Source of the DNA: Dehalococcoidia bacterium
Lineage (GTDB): Bacteria > Chloroflexota > Dehalococcoidia > Dehalococcoidales > RBG-16-60-22
Reading direction: 5' to 3'
Assembly: GCA_004375725.1 (NCBI GenBank)
Contig: SOKS01000120.1
Coordinates: forward strand, 1-6,590
Length of the DNA stretch: 6,590 nt
The position numbers were made by a program, and so were the translations under genes. Of the stretch, positions 1 through 5,644 are shown piece after piece (the first letter of the stretch is position 1; every line of letters starts with the position of its first letter). A model generated the notes under the pieces. That model saw only the letters and a list, made by a program, of their open reading frames with translations. It was not told where the DNA came from and did no database searches.

Positions 1-568
1 CCGGTTGATATCGAGTCCCTTTACCGGCACAGACAATTTCCGCGCCGATAGTTCGGGCCCAGTCGATTAATTCGCAAATTATCGCCGGCTGGTCCCCGTA
101 AGCCAGCGAACAAACCACCCCTTTTTCGCTGGCCTTTTTCTTAAGTGCCAGCCCCAATAGCGCCTCCGTTTCAACATTTACCATGACCACGTGTTTCCCG
201 GTTTCCATGGCGGTCCAGGCATGATGAGTCCCCACCTCGGTGACCCCGGTCGCCTCGATAATGACATCCAGCTCTGCCTGCAACAACTCGTCCGAGTTAC
301 CGGTCAGTATAACCTTGCCTCCAGCAGCACCGTCGTTAATCACGGACGAGGAGTCCCCGAAGGCGATGGCTTCTTCAGGCCAGCCGGCTTTGATACAGAC
401 CTGCTTTGCCTTTGCCAGGTCCAGCTCAGCGATGCCCACGAGTTGCATCCCCGGGGTTATTCTGGCCTGGGTTATAAACGCTGAACTGAAGGTCCCAGCG
501 CCGATTACACCGATTCTGATAGGTTTTTTGATGGCTTCTCTTTGTTGCAGGAGAGTGTATAATCCCAT
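1..568 (-). CDS. COG4091-type NAD(P)-binding oxidoreductase (homoserine dehydrogenase-like, SAF family), partial
   Basis: The open frame begins at ATG 568-566 and runs off the left edge, giving 189 residues without a stop. The protein starts MGLYTLLQQREAIKKPIRIG and enters a Rossmann fold. Its dinucleotide-binding turn is GAGTFS at residues 23-28, where the usual third glycine is Ser28. Further on are a conserved EATG segment with THHA after it, GKHVVMVNVE, AYGDQP (residues 156-161) and AGKG (181-184). This order is typical of COG4091, a family described as predicted homoserine dehydrogenases with a C-terminal SAF domain; that domain would lie outside the window. Full-length members are, from memory, above 400 residues. 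A strong ribosome site, GAGGTGG, lies at 572-578. The MFS transporter gene is 158 bp upstream on the same strand, so transport and oxidation may be linked. I found no clear promoter or terminator in that gap. The family assignment is firm; the substrate is unknown and need not be homoserine. Confidence 0.85.
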   Translation of the reverse strand, partial: MGLYTLLQQREAIKKPIRIGVIGAGTFSSAFITQARITPGMQLVGIAELDLAKAKQVCIKAGWPEEAIAFGDSSSVINDGAAGGKVILTGNSDELLQAELDVIIEATGVTEVGTHHAWTAMETGKHVVMVNVETEALLGLALKKKASEKGVVCSLAYGDQPAIICELIDWARTIGAEIVCAGKGTRYQP

Positions 569-726
569 TTTCCACCTCGCTTAAGACAATAACGCCACAG
601 GCATGCTCTCAGTCATGCTAAACGTCAACTGCTGGATTAATGTTATCATTTCGGCGCTACAACTCCAAATTTTTACGAAGACACCGCAATGGTTCACTAA
701 CTCTAATTTTGACGCATTGTAAGTTT

Positions 727-1911
727 CTATTGTTTGAGTATAATCGGGAAATAAGCCATACCGGCAATAACCAGGCAGAAAAACGCAGATAAATAGAAAA
801 CGGTGGCTATCCCGAAGCCATCAGCTATGGAACCGGAGACAAAGGGCCCCAAGAACATGCCCACCGCATAAATAGCCTGATAGATTCCCATAGCGGTTGC
901 CCGTTGCTGCGGAGCTACAGCTTGTATGCTTAAGGACATCAGTATCGTGCCCAGTATGCCTCTGCCCAGTCCATAAAAGACCATGGTTCCTTCTAAAAGG
1001 CCGACCTGATGAATCAAAGGGACAATAGATATCGCGCCACCCATCAGAATAGCGCCAAGGAGTATGGTAAACGAATTACCACGCCTCTTTACCAGTGGTA
1101 CCACAAATAATGCCGCAACGGCAGATGCCGCCAGAGATAGCATGGTAATGGTGCCCAGGTCCGCGCTCGAAGCACCAATTTGAGCTCCATATACCGGTAT
1201 AAACCCGAAAAGCCCCGACCAGTTGGCAAACTGTGACAGTATGCCCATAAACGAGACCACCAGTAGCAGCGGTTGAGCGGCTACTAGTATAAAGCTCCGC
1301 TGAGAATCCTGTTTAATCGGTTGTATTGATGGCTCTCTGGTGGCCAGAAGGGAAATTAGAGCCACTATCCCAAGTAAAGCCGCACCAAAGAAGGTATAAT
1401 GGTAGCCACTCGTTTCCGCAATTATCCCCCCGCAATAAGTGGTTATTACCAGGGCCATACCCTGCACAAAATTGATTACGCCAATAGCACGTCGCGCGTC
1501 TTCTACTGGGTAGTAGGCAGCGAAGTAAATTGCAAAGGTAACCCAGGTCGCGGCGCCAATCCCGGTTACAATCCGGGCGAAGAAAAGAAGTGAGGTACTG
1601 GGTGCCAACCCGAGACCCAGGGCGCCGACACAATTCATCACGATACCGCCAGCAATTAAAAACTTGCGTCTGTTTATGGCATCAAATAATATGCCTATAG
1701 GTATCCGGAAAAGCATCTGGGGTATGGCGTAGGCGGCGACAATTGTTCCTACCACAGTTAAGCTGGCCCCGGTTGACTGAGCATATACCGGTAGAATGGG
1801 CACATAGAGATAAAGTGAAGCCCAGAAAAAGAAGGTTACGATACTGAATAAGATAATATGTTTCCGCTCAGATGGTGATGAAATGCCTGAAACTGATTTA
1901 CGTGATAACAA
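727..1911 (-). CDS. MFS transporter (DHA1-like, 12 TM)
   Basis: This 394-residue, highly hydrophobic protein is a major facilitator superfamily permease of the inner membrane, expected to move a small solute or drug by proton coupling. About 12 transmembrane helices can be placed: six between residues 19 and 190, a short hydrophilic central loop around 191-206, and six more to residue 392. The loop after helix 2 carries the MFS motif A as G73-x-x-x-D77-x-x-x-R81-R82-K83. Arg112 in FARIVTGIGAA fits the helix 4 motif B arginine. The length is normal for the 12-helix class. The start is TTG at 1911-1909: an in-frame TGA lies two codons upstream and no ATG or GTG occurs in the first 60 codons that would keep helix 1. 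It may be co-transcribed with the COG4091-type gene downstream. The substrate cannot be told from sequence; a sugar-acid or polyol is possible from context, but DHA1 members are often drug exporters. Confidence 0.9.
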   Translation of the reverse strand: MLSRKSVSGISSPSERKHIILFSIVTFFFWASLYLYVPILPVYAQSTGASLTVVGTIVAAYAIPQMLFRIPIGILFDAINRRKFLIAGGIVMNCVGALGLGLAPSTSLLFFARIVTGIGAATWVTFAIYFAAYYPVEDARRAIGVINFVQGMALVITTYCGGIIAETSGYHYTFFGAALLGIVALISLLATREPSIQPIKQDSQRSFILVAAQPLLLVVSFMGILSQFANWSGLFGFIPVYGAQIGASSADLGTITMLSLAASAVAALFVVPLVKRRGNSFTILLGAILMGGAISIVPLIHQVGLLEGTMVFYGLGRGILGTILMSLSIQAVAPQQRATAMGIYQAIYAVGMFLGPFVSGSIADGFGIATVFYLSAFFCLVIAGMAYFPIILKQ

Positions 1912-1952
1912 AGTTCATTACCTGCGCACAGAGAGTTACGGAATGATTTTAC

Positions 1953-1961
1953 ATTATAACA
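1953..1961 (-). promoter_or_regulatory. extended -10 promoter for the MFS gene
   Basis: On the minus strand this reads TGTTATAAT, a perfect TATAAT -10 with the TGn extension. No good -35 hexamer lies 16-18 bp upstream, which is typical of extended -10 promoters. Transcription would start near 1946, giving a leader of about 35 nt before the TTG start at 1911. Confidence 0.6.
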
Positions 1962-2022
1962 CTTGCCAGATAATAGTTTGCCACCGCGGTATGCATTTCT
2001 TACTAGTGTGATAAAAGTCCTA

Positions 2023-2050
2023 TTAACCAGAGCCTGCAAAATATTACAAT
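2023..2050 (+). promoter_or_regulatory. candidate sigma-70 promoter for the SHOCT gene
   Basis: TTAACC (2023-2028, 4 of 6 matches to the -35 consensus) is followed after 16 bp by TACAAT (2045-2050, 5 of 6 matches to the -10). The predicted start near 2057 leaves a 30-nt leader before the ATG at 2087. The -10 also lies in a small inverted repeat, ATATT-AC-AATAT. The call is modest because the -35 is weak and the region is AT-rich. Confidence 0.4.
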
Positions 2051-2086
2051 ATGAAATAAAGAAGTAGGTACAGAAAGGTTTAGGCA

Positions 2087-2452
2087 ATGAACAAAAACAT
2101 TAGAACGGCATTAATAATAGGTTCAATAGTGATAGCAGTGCTTGTTTTAACTCCTTTAGTATATGGACTGTTCTCCGGAGGAAATAACTGGGGAAGTAGT
2201 TCAGCGTGGTCTGGAATGATGGGACCATGGATGATGACTGGATTTGGAGGTATATGGATGATGGGCATTTTATGGCTGGTGGCAGCAGGCTTTATTGTTT
2301 GGTTGATCGTATCTATCGTACGGGGCACCGGGAATACCCAAAACCAGGCCGCCGGAAGTTCGGTATCGGCTCTCGAAATACTCAAGAATAGATACGCGCA
2401 TGGCGATATCAGCAAAGAGGAATTTGAAGAGAAGCGGAAAGCTCTTGAATAA
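2087..2452 (+). CDS. small membrane protein with C-terminal SHOCT domain
   Basis: The 121-residue product has a hydrophobic helix at residues 8-29, which could be an anchor or uncleaved signal. A Gly/Ser/Met/Trp-rich stretch follows at 30-60, including MMGPWMM at 44-50, then a second hydrophobic helix at about 57-79. The C-terminal 26 residues (95-120, ALEILKNRYAHGDISKEEFE and onward) are a clear SHOCT motif, a short helical module often found at the end of small membrane proteins and thought to aid oligomerisation. With two helices the SHOCT tail would be cytoplasmic if the N-terminus is also inside. AAAGG about 10 nt upstream supports the ATG. The gene ends in tandem TAA codons. It is divergent from the MFS gene and converges on the HD gene with only 7 bp between stop codons, with no recognisable terminator. 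Its function is unknown; relatives occur next to copper genes, but none is seen here. Confidence 0.85.
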   Translation: MNKNIRTALIIGSIVIAVLVLTPLVYGLFSGGNNWGSSSAWSGMMGPWMMTGFGGIWMMGILWLVAAGFIVWLIVSIVRGTGNTQNQAAGSSVSALEILKNRYAHGDISKEEFEEKRKALE

Positions 2453-2459
2453 TAACCGG

Positions 2460-3026
2460 CTATAGCCCGATTCGAGCCGACACTTCCCGCATTCCCATAA
2501 TAACATCGTTAATCAGGTCGGTCAGTTCCGTTCCCAGCATTTCCGTGCCTTTTTCAATCACAGAACGATTTACACCAGCGGCGAATGACTTGTCTTTCCA
2601 TTTTTTCATTACGGATTTCACTTCCAGGTCCTGGACACTCTTTGATGGTCGAATGATGGCAACGGCACCAATAAGCCCGGTCAACTCTTCAACGGCATAC
2701 AGTACCTTTTCCAGGTTAGTTTTTGGCTCGATATCGTTGCACAGAATCCAGCCGTGGGAGGCAACCGCGCGCACGTATTCTTCTGGCCAGCCCCTCTCGC
2801 GCAATATCTCCTGCGCTCTGGCACAGTGCCGCTCCGGAAATGTTTCATAGTCCAGGTCGTGTATTAACCCGATGATAGCCCACTTGTCTTCATCTTCGCC
2901 CATTTTCCGTGCCATATAACGCATCACTCCCTCGACGGCATAAGAATGTTTGAGCAGGCTATCACTCTTGACGAACTCTTTTAGCAGAGATAGCGCTTCA
3001 TCATAGGCAGGCACATGTTCCGACAT
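2460..3026 (-). CDS. HD-domain (HDIG-type) phosphohydrolase-like protein
   Basis: The 188-residue protein matches stand-alone HDIG-type HD proteins, cytosolic metal-dependent phosphohydrolases of mostly unknown substrate. Likely metal ligands are His27 (LLKHSYAVE), His56-Asp57 (LIHDLDYE), His67 (ERHC) and His91 (SHGW). The usual acidic ligand in the last motif (A-D-x-LTGLI in relatives I recall) is here Glu113 in AVEELTGLI, a conservative Asp to Glu change. The C-terminal helices, with KKWKDKSFAAGVNR, are also typical of the group, and the length is normal. AAAGGAG at 3034-3040 sets the ATG start. The gene lies 18 bp downstream of the SDR gene on the same strand and almost certainly shares its transcript. 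No functional link between the two products is evident. The family is confident; the substrate is unknown. Confidence 0.88.
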   Translation of the reverse strand: MSEHVPAYDEALSLLKEFVKSDSLLKHSYAVEGVMRYMARKMGEDEDKWAIIGLIHDLDYETFPERHCARAQEILRERGWPEEYVRAVASHGWILCNDIEPKTNLEKVLYAVEELTGLIGAVAIIRPSKSVQDLEVKSVMKKWKDKSFAAGVNRSVIEKGTEMLGTELTDLINDVIMGMREVSARIGL

Positions 3027-3044
3027 TTTACTGCTCCTTTCCGA

Positions 3045-3830
3045 TTAATAATGGCTTATATGCGCGCCGCAATTGACCACCAGCGTATGACCCGTTATAG
3101 CACTTGATTCATCCGAGGCCAGAAAAACTGCGGCCGCGGCCACCTCGGCTGGTTCAATAAATTTTTTCAGTGAATAATGCCCGATGAGCCTTTCCATTAC
3201 CGCTTCAAAGGAAATGCCCTGTGCTTCAGCTTTGGCTTTCGCATTGTTGATTACCCGCTCTCCACGCACCGCCGCCGGACTGATACAATTGACGCGGATG
3301 TTGTGCTCCCCGGCCTCAATCGCCAGTGTTTCCGTAAAACCGATAATACCCATTTTGGTGACACAATACGGGCTTCTCATGGGAAAACCGGACCGGCCGC
3401 CTTCAGAGCCGATATTGATAACGCAGCCACTCTGGCGAGCAATCATGTTCTTGAGCGCCTCCCTCGAACAGAGCATAGCTCCAGTGAGATTGATGGCCAG
3501 CACTTCATTCCATTCGTCCAGATTCATATCCACGACCCTGGCCGTTGGGCCAGTAATACCGCTGTTATTCACCAGTATATCAATCTGGCCATACTGGCGA
3601 AGAGTCTCGGACATCAGGTTTTTCACCTGATTTTCGTCAGCAATATCAGTTTGTATCGCTTTTATCTCCCCGCCTTTGCGCTTGATGTCCTCAGCCACTT
3701 CATTCAATCGAGAAAGGTTGCGCGCAGCGATAACAACCGCCGCTCCTTCGGCAGAAAAAGCATATGATATGGCGCGCCCTATGCCTGCACCACCACCGGT
3801 AACAATGGCCACTTTGTCCTTCAATCTCAC
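3045..3830 (-). CDS. short-chain dehydrogenase/reductase (SDR), classical type
   Basis: The 261-residue protein is a classical SDR: an NAD(P)-dependent oxidoreductase acting on an alcohol/ketone pair in the cytosol, usually as a tetramer. The cofactor-binding motif TGGGAGIG is at residues 11-18, Asp62 is in the adenine-contact motif TDIAD, and NNSG is at 88-91 in place of the common NNAG. The catalytic tetrad is complete: Asn114, Ser142, Tyr155 and Lys159 (YCVTK). The length is standard. Arg37 after the second beta strand (IAARN) hints at NADP use, but this is not decisive. The start is GTG at 3830-3828, chosen because GGAGGTGG lies 6 nt upstream and the reading MRLKDKVAIVTGG fits family N-termini. 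It is the first gene of a two-gene unit with the HD gene and is divergent from the dehydratase gene. It could oxidise a sugar acid or polyol, but annotations such as 3-oxoacyl-ACP reductase would fit equally well. Confidence 0.92.
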   Translation of the reverse strand: MRLKDKVAIVTGGGAGIGRAISYAFSAEGAAVVIAARNLSRLNEVAEDIKRKGGEIKAIQTDIADENQVKNLMSETLRQYGQIDILVNNSGITGPTARVVDMNLDEWNEVLAINLTGAMLCSREALKNMIARQSGCVINIGSEGGRSGFPMRSPYCVTKMGIIGFTETLAIEAGEHNIRVNCISPAAVRGERVINNAKAKAEAQGISFEAVMERLIGHYSLKKFIEPAEVAAAAVFLASDESSAITGHTLVVNCGAHISHY

Positions 3831-3836
3831 TGGTTG

Positions 3837-3844
3837 CCACCTCC
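3837..3844 (-). promoter_or_regulatory. ribosome binding site fixing the GTG start of the SDR gene
   Basis: The minus strand reads GGAGGTGG, a near-ideal Shine-Dalgarno sequence, 6 nt before GTG at 3830. It decides for this GTG over any internal ATG, all of which would cut into the cofactor fold. Confidence 0.75.
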
Positions 3845-3909
3845 ATGACTATTCAAATTCGCTGGCATCTGCTTATTTACCTGCTCGCCCAATACGACTT
3901 ATTAAACGC

Positions 3910-3938
3910 ATTCTATCGCAATGGCCAACTGCTTTCAA
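3910..3938 (-). promoter_or_regulatory. sigma-70-type promoter for the SDR-HD operon
   Basis: On the minus strand TTGAAA (3938-3933, 5 of 6 to TTGACA) is followed by exactly 17 bp and TAGAAT (3915-3910, 5 of 6 to TATAAT). The start would be near 3903, giving a leader of about 70 nt before the GTG start. It is the best promoter match in the window. Confidence 0.65.
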
Positions 3939-4053
3939 CAAATCGGGGTTTTCTTTTTCTGAGATGTGTTTTTATGCTATCCTTTAATTGTTTTATTAAC
4001 CAGGATTTCCAAGTTAGAACGCATAAGGTTTAACAGGCAAAGACAGCCAGACC

Positions 4054-5211
4054 ATGAAATTCAAAGGGTTTAGAAGAAAAAACGGCACGGCAGGAGTGCG
4101 AAATCACGTACTGGTTTTTCCCACCACCGTCTGTGCTTCAACCGTGACCCAGGCCATCAGCAACGAGGTGGCCGGCACGGTCAGTGCCACCCACCTGCAC
4201 GGCTGTGGCCACCTTGGGGAAGAGAAAGAACACATAATCAGGTCCATGGTGGGGTTTTGCAGTAATCCCAATGTAGCCGGTGTTTTACTGGTCGGACTCG
4301 GCTGCGAGACACTCACTCCGACATTAATCGCCGAACGGCTGGCTGAAGTCGGGCAGAGATTTGAAACCATCAGCATTCAAGAGGCCGGAGGCACGACAAA
4401 CTGCATAACTGAAGGCAAAAAGTTGGCCGAACAACTTCTTTCCGAAGCAATAAACGCCAAGCAAGAATCGGTTGATGTCGAGGAGTTAATTTTAGGCACC
4501 AATTGTGGTGGTTCAGACGCCGCTTCCGGGATAACGGCTAATCCCGCACTGGGTGTGACCTCAGATTTATTGATAGCTGAAGGCGGCACCGTGATTATTT
4601 CGGAGACGCCGGAAATGATCGGGGCTGAGCATATTCTGGCCAGACGTGCCGCCAGCAAGGCAGTTAATATTCGTATCCGCGAAGCAATTTCGACCACCGA
4701 GGAGAATATCAGGTCCATGGGCGTCGACGTACGCGGAGATGAGCCATCACCAGGAAACATAGCCGGCGGCATAACCACACTGGAAGAAAAATCGGTGGGC
4801 GCTATCCTCAAAGGTGGCTCGACATCCATTGTGCAGGTAACCAGGTATGCCGAACCGCCATTAAAAAAAGGGTTAATACTAATGAATGGCCCGGCCCACG
4901 ATGTAGCGTGCAATACCGGCCTGGTAGCCGCCGGAGCCCAGATCGTTGTGTTTACCACCGGCAGAGGTACCCCTATCGGTTCACCCATTGCGCCGGTGAT
5001 TAAGGTATCATCTAACACCACGCTTTACAAAACAATGAGGGACAATATTGATATAAACGCCGGCGCCATAATCGAAGGTGAAGAATCAATCCTGAGCGTC
5101 GGCGAGCAAATTTTCACCGAGATTATCAATGTCGCCTCCGGGAAATTAACCAGATCTGAGACTCTGGGCCATCGCGAATTTGCCATAAATGCTATCATCC
5201 CAACTGTATAA
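4054..5211 (+). CDS. UxaA/GarD-family sugar-acid dehydratase, large subunit (altronate dehydratase-like)
   Basis: The 385-residue product starts MKFKGFRRKNGTAGVRNHV, the usual opening of the large catalytic part of altronate/galactarate dehydratases and of sulfolactate sulfo-lyase large subunits. These enzymes remove water (or sulfite) from sugar acids and depend on iron or another metal. Family landmarks are HGCGH (49-53), VGLGCET (80-86), TNCGGSD (149-155), GNIAGG (234-239) with TTLEEK after it, MNGPAHD (277-283) and TGRGTPIGSPIAPVIKVSSN (302-321). Conserved cysteines at 51, 84, 151 and 286 are candidate metal ligands. Fused UxaA proteins of about 495 residues carry an N-terminal SAF domain; this one lacks it, so it is the split form, and no SAF small-subunit gene is in the window. 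The ATG has a poor ribosome site. It is divergent from the SDR gene; a ThDP-enzyme remnant follows. The family is sure; altronate, galactarate, sulfolactate or a shorter acid cannot be distinguished. Confidence 0.88.
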   Translation: MKFKGFRRKNGTAGVRNHVLVFPTTVCASTVTQAISNEVAGTVSATHLHGCGHLGEEKEHIIRSMVGFCSNPNVAGVLLVGLGCETLTPTLIAERLAEVGQRFETISIQEAGGTTNCITEGKKLAEQLLSEAINAKQESVDVEELILGTNCGGSDAASGITANPALGVTSDLLIAEGGTVIISETPEMIGAEHILARRAASKAVNIRIREAISTTEENIRSMGVDVRGDEPSPGNIAGGITTLEEKSVGAILKGGSTSIVQVTRYAEPPLKKGLILMNGPAHDVACNTGLVAAGAQIVVFTTGRGTPIGSPIAPVIKVSSNTTLYKTMRDNIDINAGAIIEGEESILSVGEQIFTEIINVASGKLTRSETLGHREFAINAIIPTV

Positions 5212-5242
5212 TTCCTCTTTTTTAAATACGGTCATTTTTCTG

Positions 5243-5482
5243 ATGTATAGAAAGGAGAGCTACTCGGCCAGGTCCAACCTGTGGGTAGGCGTTGACATTG
5301 AGCCTTCGCCGGATTACGCACTCGTTGCTGAAGCCTGTCAGGCCTATGGAGGACGGATAGAGGCACCATCGGAGTTACCGGCTGCCATCAGGGAGGCGCT
5401 GGAGGTGATACAGGGTGGCAAATCAGCCGTGCTGGATGTCATCATTGAAAAAGAACCGGAGGCATCTTATTTTAGTCAGTAG
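5243..5482 (+). pseudogene. C-terminal remnant of a thiamine-diphosphate-dependent enzyme (acetolactate synthase-like)
   Basis: About 79 codons end at TAG 5480-5482. From about 5282 the reading WVGVDIEPSPDYALVAEACQ, then AYGGRIEAPSELPAAIREAL and GGKSAVLDVIIEKE, is the classic end of acetolactate synthase/benzoylformate decarboxylase-type ThDP enzymes: last part of the pyrophosphate-binding domain, the AYG..V..P.EL..A segment and the final A.LDV strand. Full enzymes are about 550 residues, so roughly 85% is missing, including the ThDP motif GDG...N. The frame stays open upstream to an ATG at 5189 inside the dehydratase gene, but the residues before about 5243 do not resemble the family. AAAGGAG at 5251-5257 is not followed at proper distance by an in-frame start. 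The most likely explanation is a deletion that fused this tail to the region after the dehydratase gene. A newly translated small protein is possible but less likely. Confidence 0.7.
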
Positions 5483-5505
5483 CGGGAGGCTCCGAATAGT
5501 CAGGT

Positions 5506-5559
5506 GTAATCCAACATTCCGCTGTATTGCGTCTAATAATATATATATGCTAGGATTAC
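5506..5559. repeat. inverted repeat GTAATCC / GGATTAC upstream of dhaK
   Basis: GTAATCC at 5506-5512 and its perfect reverse complement GGATTAC at 5553-5559 are separated by 40 bp that include an AT-rich run (5533-5547). TCAG precedes the left arm (5500-5503) and its complement CTGA follows the right arm (5561-5564), so the symmetry extends in gapped form. It could be a paired operator around the dhaK promoter or the end symmetry of a vanished element; both are inferences. Confidence 0.4.
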
Positions 5560-5570
5560 TCTGATATAAA
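5527..5570 (+). promoter_or_regulatory. probable dhaK promoter region (AT-rich)
   Basis: TTGCGT (5527-5532), an 18-bp spacer and TAGGAT (5551-5556) form a weak sigma-70-like pair; TATAAA (5565-5570) is a second possible -10 without a -35. The spacer contains an alternating TA run. The region is the only sensible place for a promoter between the remnant and dhaK, but the exact elements are uncertain. Confidence 0.3.
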
Positions 5571-5590
5571 AGACCGATGGCAGTCTGTTT

Positions 5591-5608
5591 GTCGATTTTT
5601 ACATCGAC
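5591..5608. repeat. perfect inverted repeat GTCGAT-N6-ATCGAC in the dhaK leader
   Basis: GTCGAT (5591-5596) and ATCGAC (5603-5608) flank the six bases TTTTAC. As DNA it is an 18-bp dyad suited to a dimeric regulator. As RNA it is a 6-bp hairpin ending about 36 nt before the dhaK start. It has no trailing U tract, so it is not a standard terminator. Confidence 0.45.
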
Positions 5609-5644
5609 GTGGCACCATTCTAAGATGAGGGAGGAATCACGGCA

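Noticed and set aside
240..584. Plus-strand open frames in the first 580 bases
   Set aside because: The minus strand encodes a clear Rossmann-fold protein over the whole stretch, so these frames are antisense shadows.
600..628. TTGACG (minus strand, 628-623) as the -35 of a promoter for the COG4091-type gene
   Set aside because: No acceptable -10 hexamer lies 15-19 bp downstream.
1963..2006. TTGCCA at 1963-1968 and again at 1978-1983 as -35 elements for the SHOCT gene
   Set aside because: Neither has a reasonable -10 at the right distance; the pair at 2023-2050 fits better.
2458..2467. Palindrome GGCTATAGCC between the convergent SHOCT and HD genes, considered as a shared terminator
   Set aside because: Only three GC pairs could form around a four-base loop and no T tract follows on either strand.
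3177..3767. 196-codon open frame on the plus strand opposite the SDR gene
   Set aside because: It lies wholly antisense to a gene with an intact catalytic tetrad, shows no recognisable domain and has no ribosome site.
3845..4033. 62-codon plus-strand frame before the dehydratase, considered as a SAF small subunit
   Set aside because: Its composition (many Leu, Phe, Tyr) does not resemble a SAF domain, it is too short, and it overlaps the SDR promoter.
4377..5021. 214-codon open frame on the minus strand opposite the dehydratase gene
   Set aside because: It is antisense to a strongly conserved coding region and its low-complexity Ser/Pro/Ala content is typical of a shadow frame.
5251..5257. 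AAAGGAG as the ribosome site of a real small gene in the ThDP-like stretch
   Set aside because: No in-frame ATG, GTG or TTG occurs at a suitable distance downstream in the frame that carries the ThDP-like sequence.
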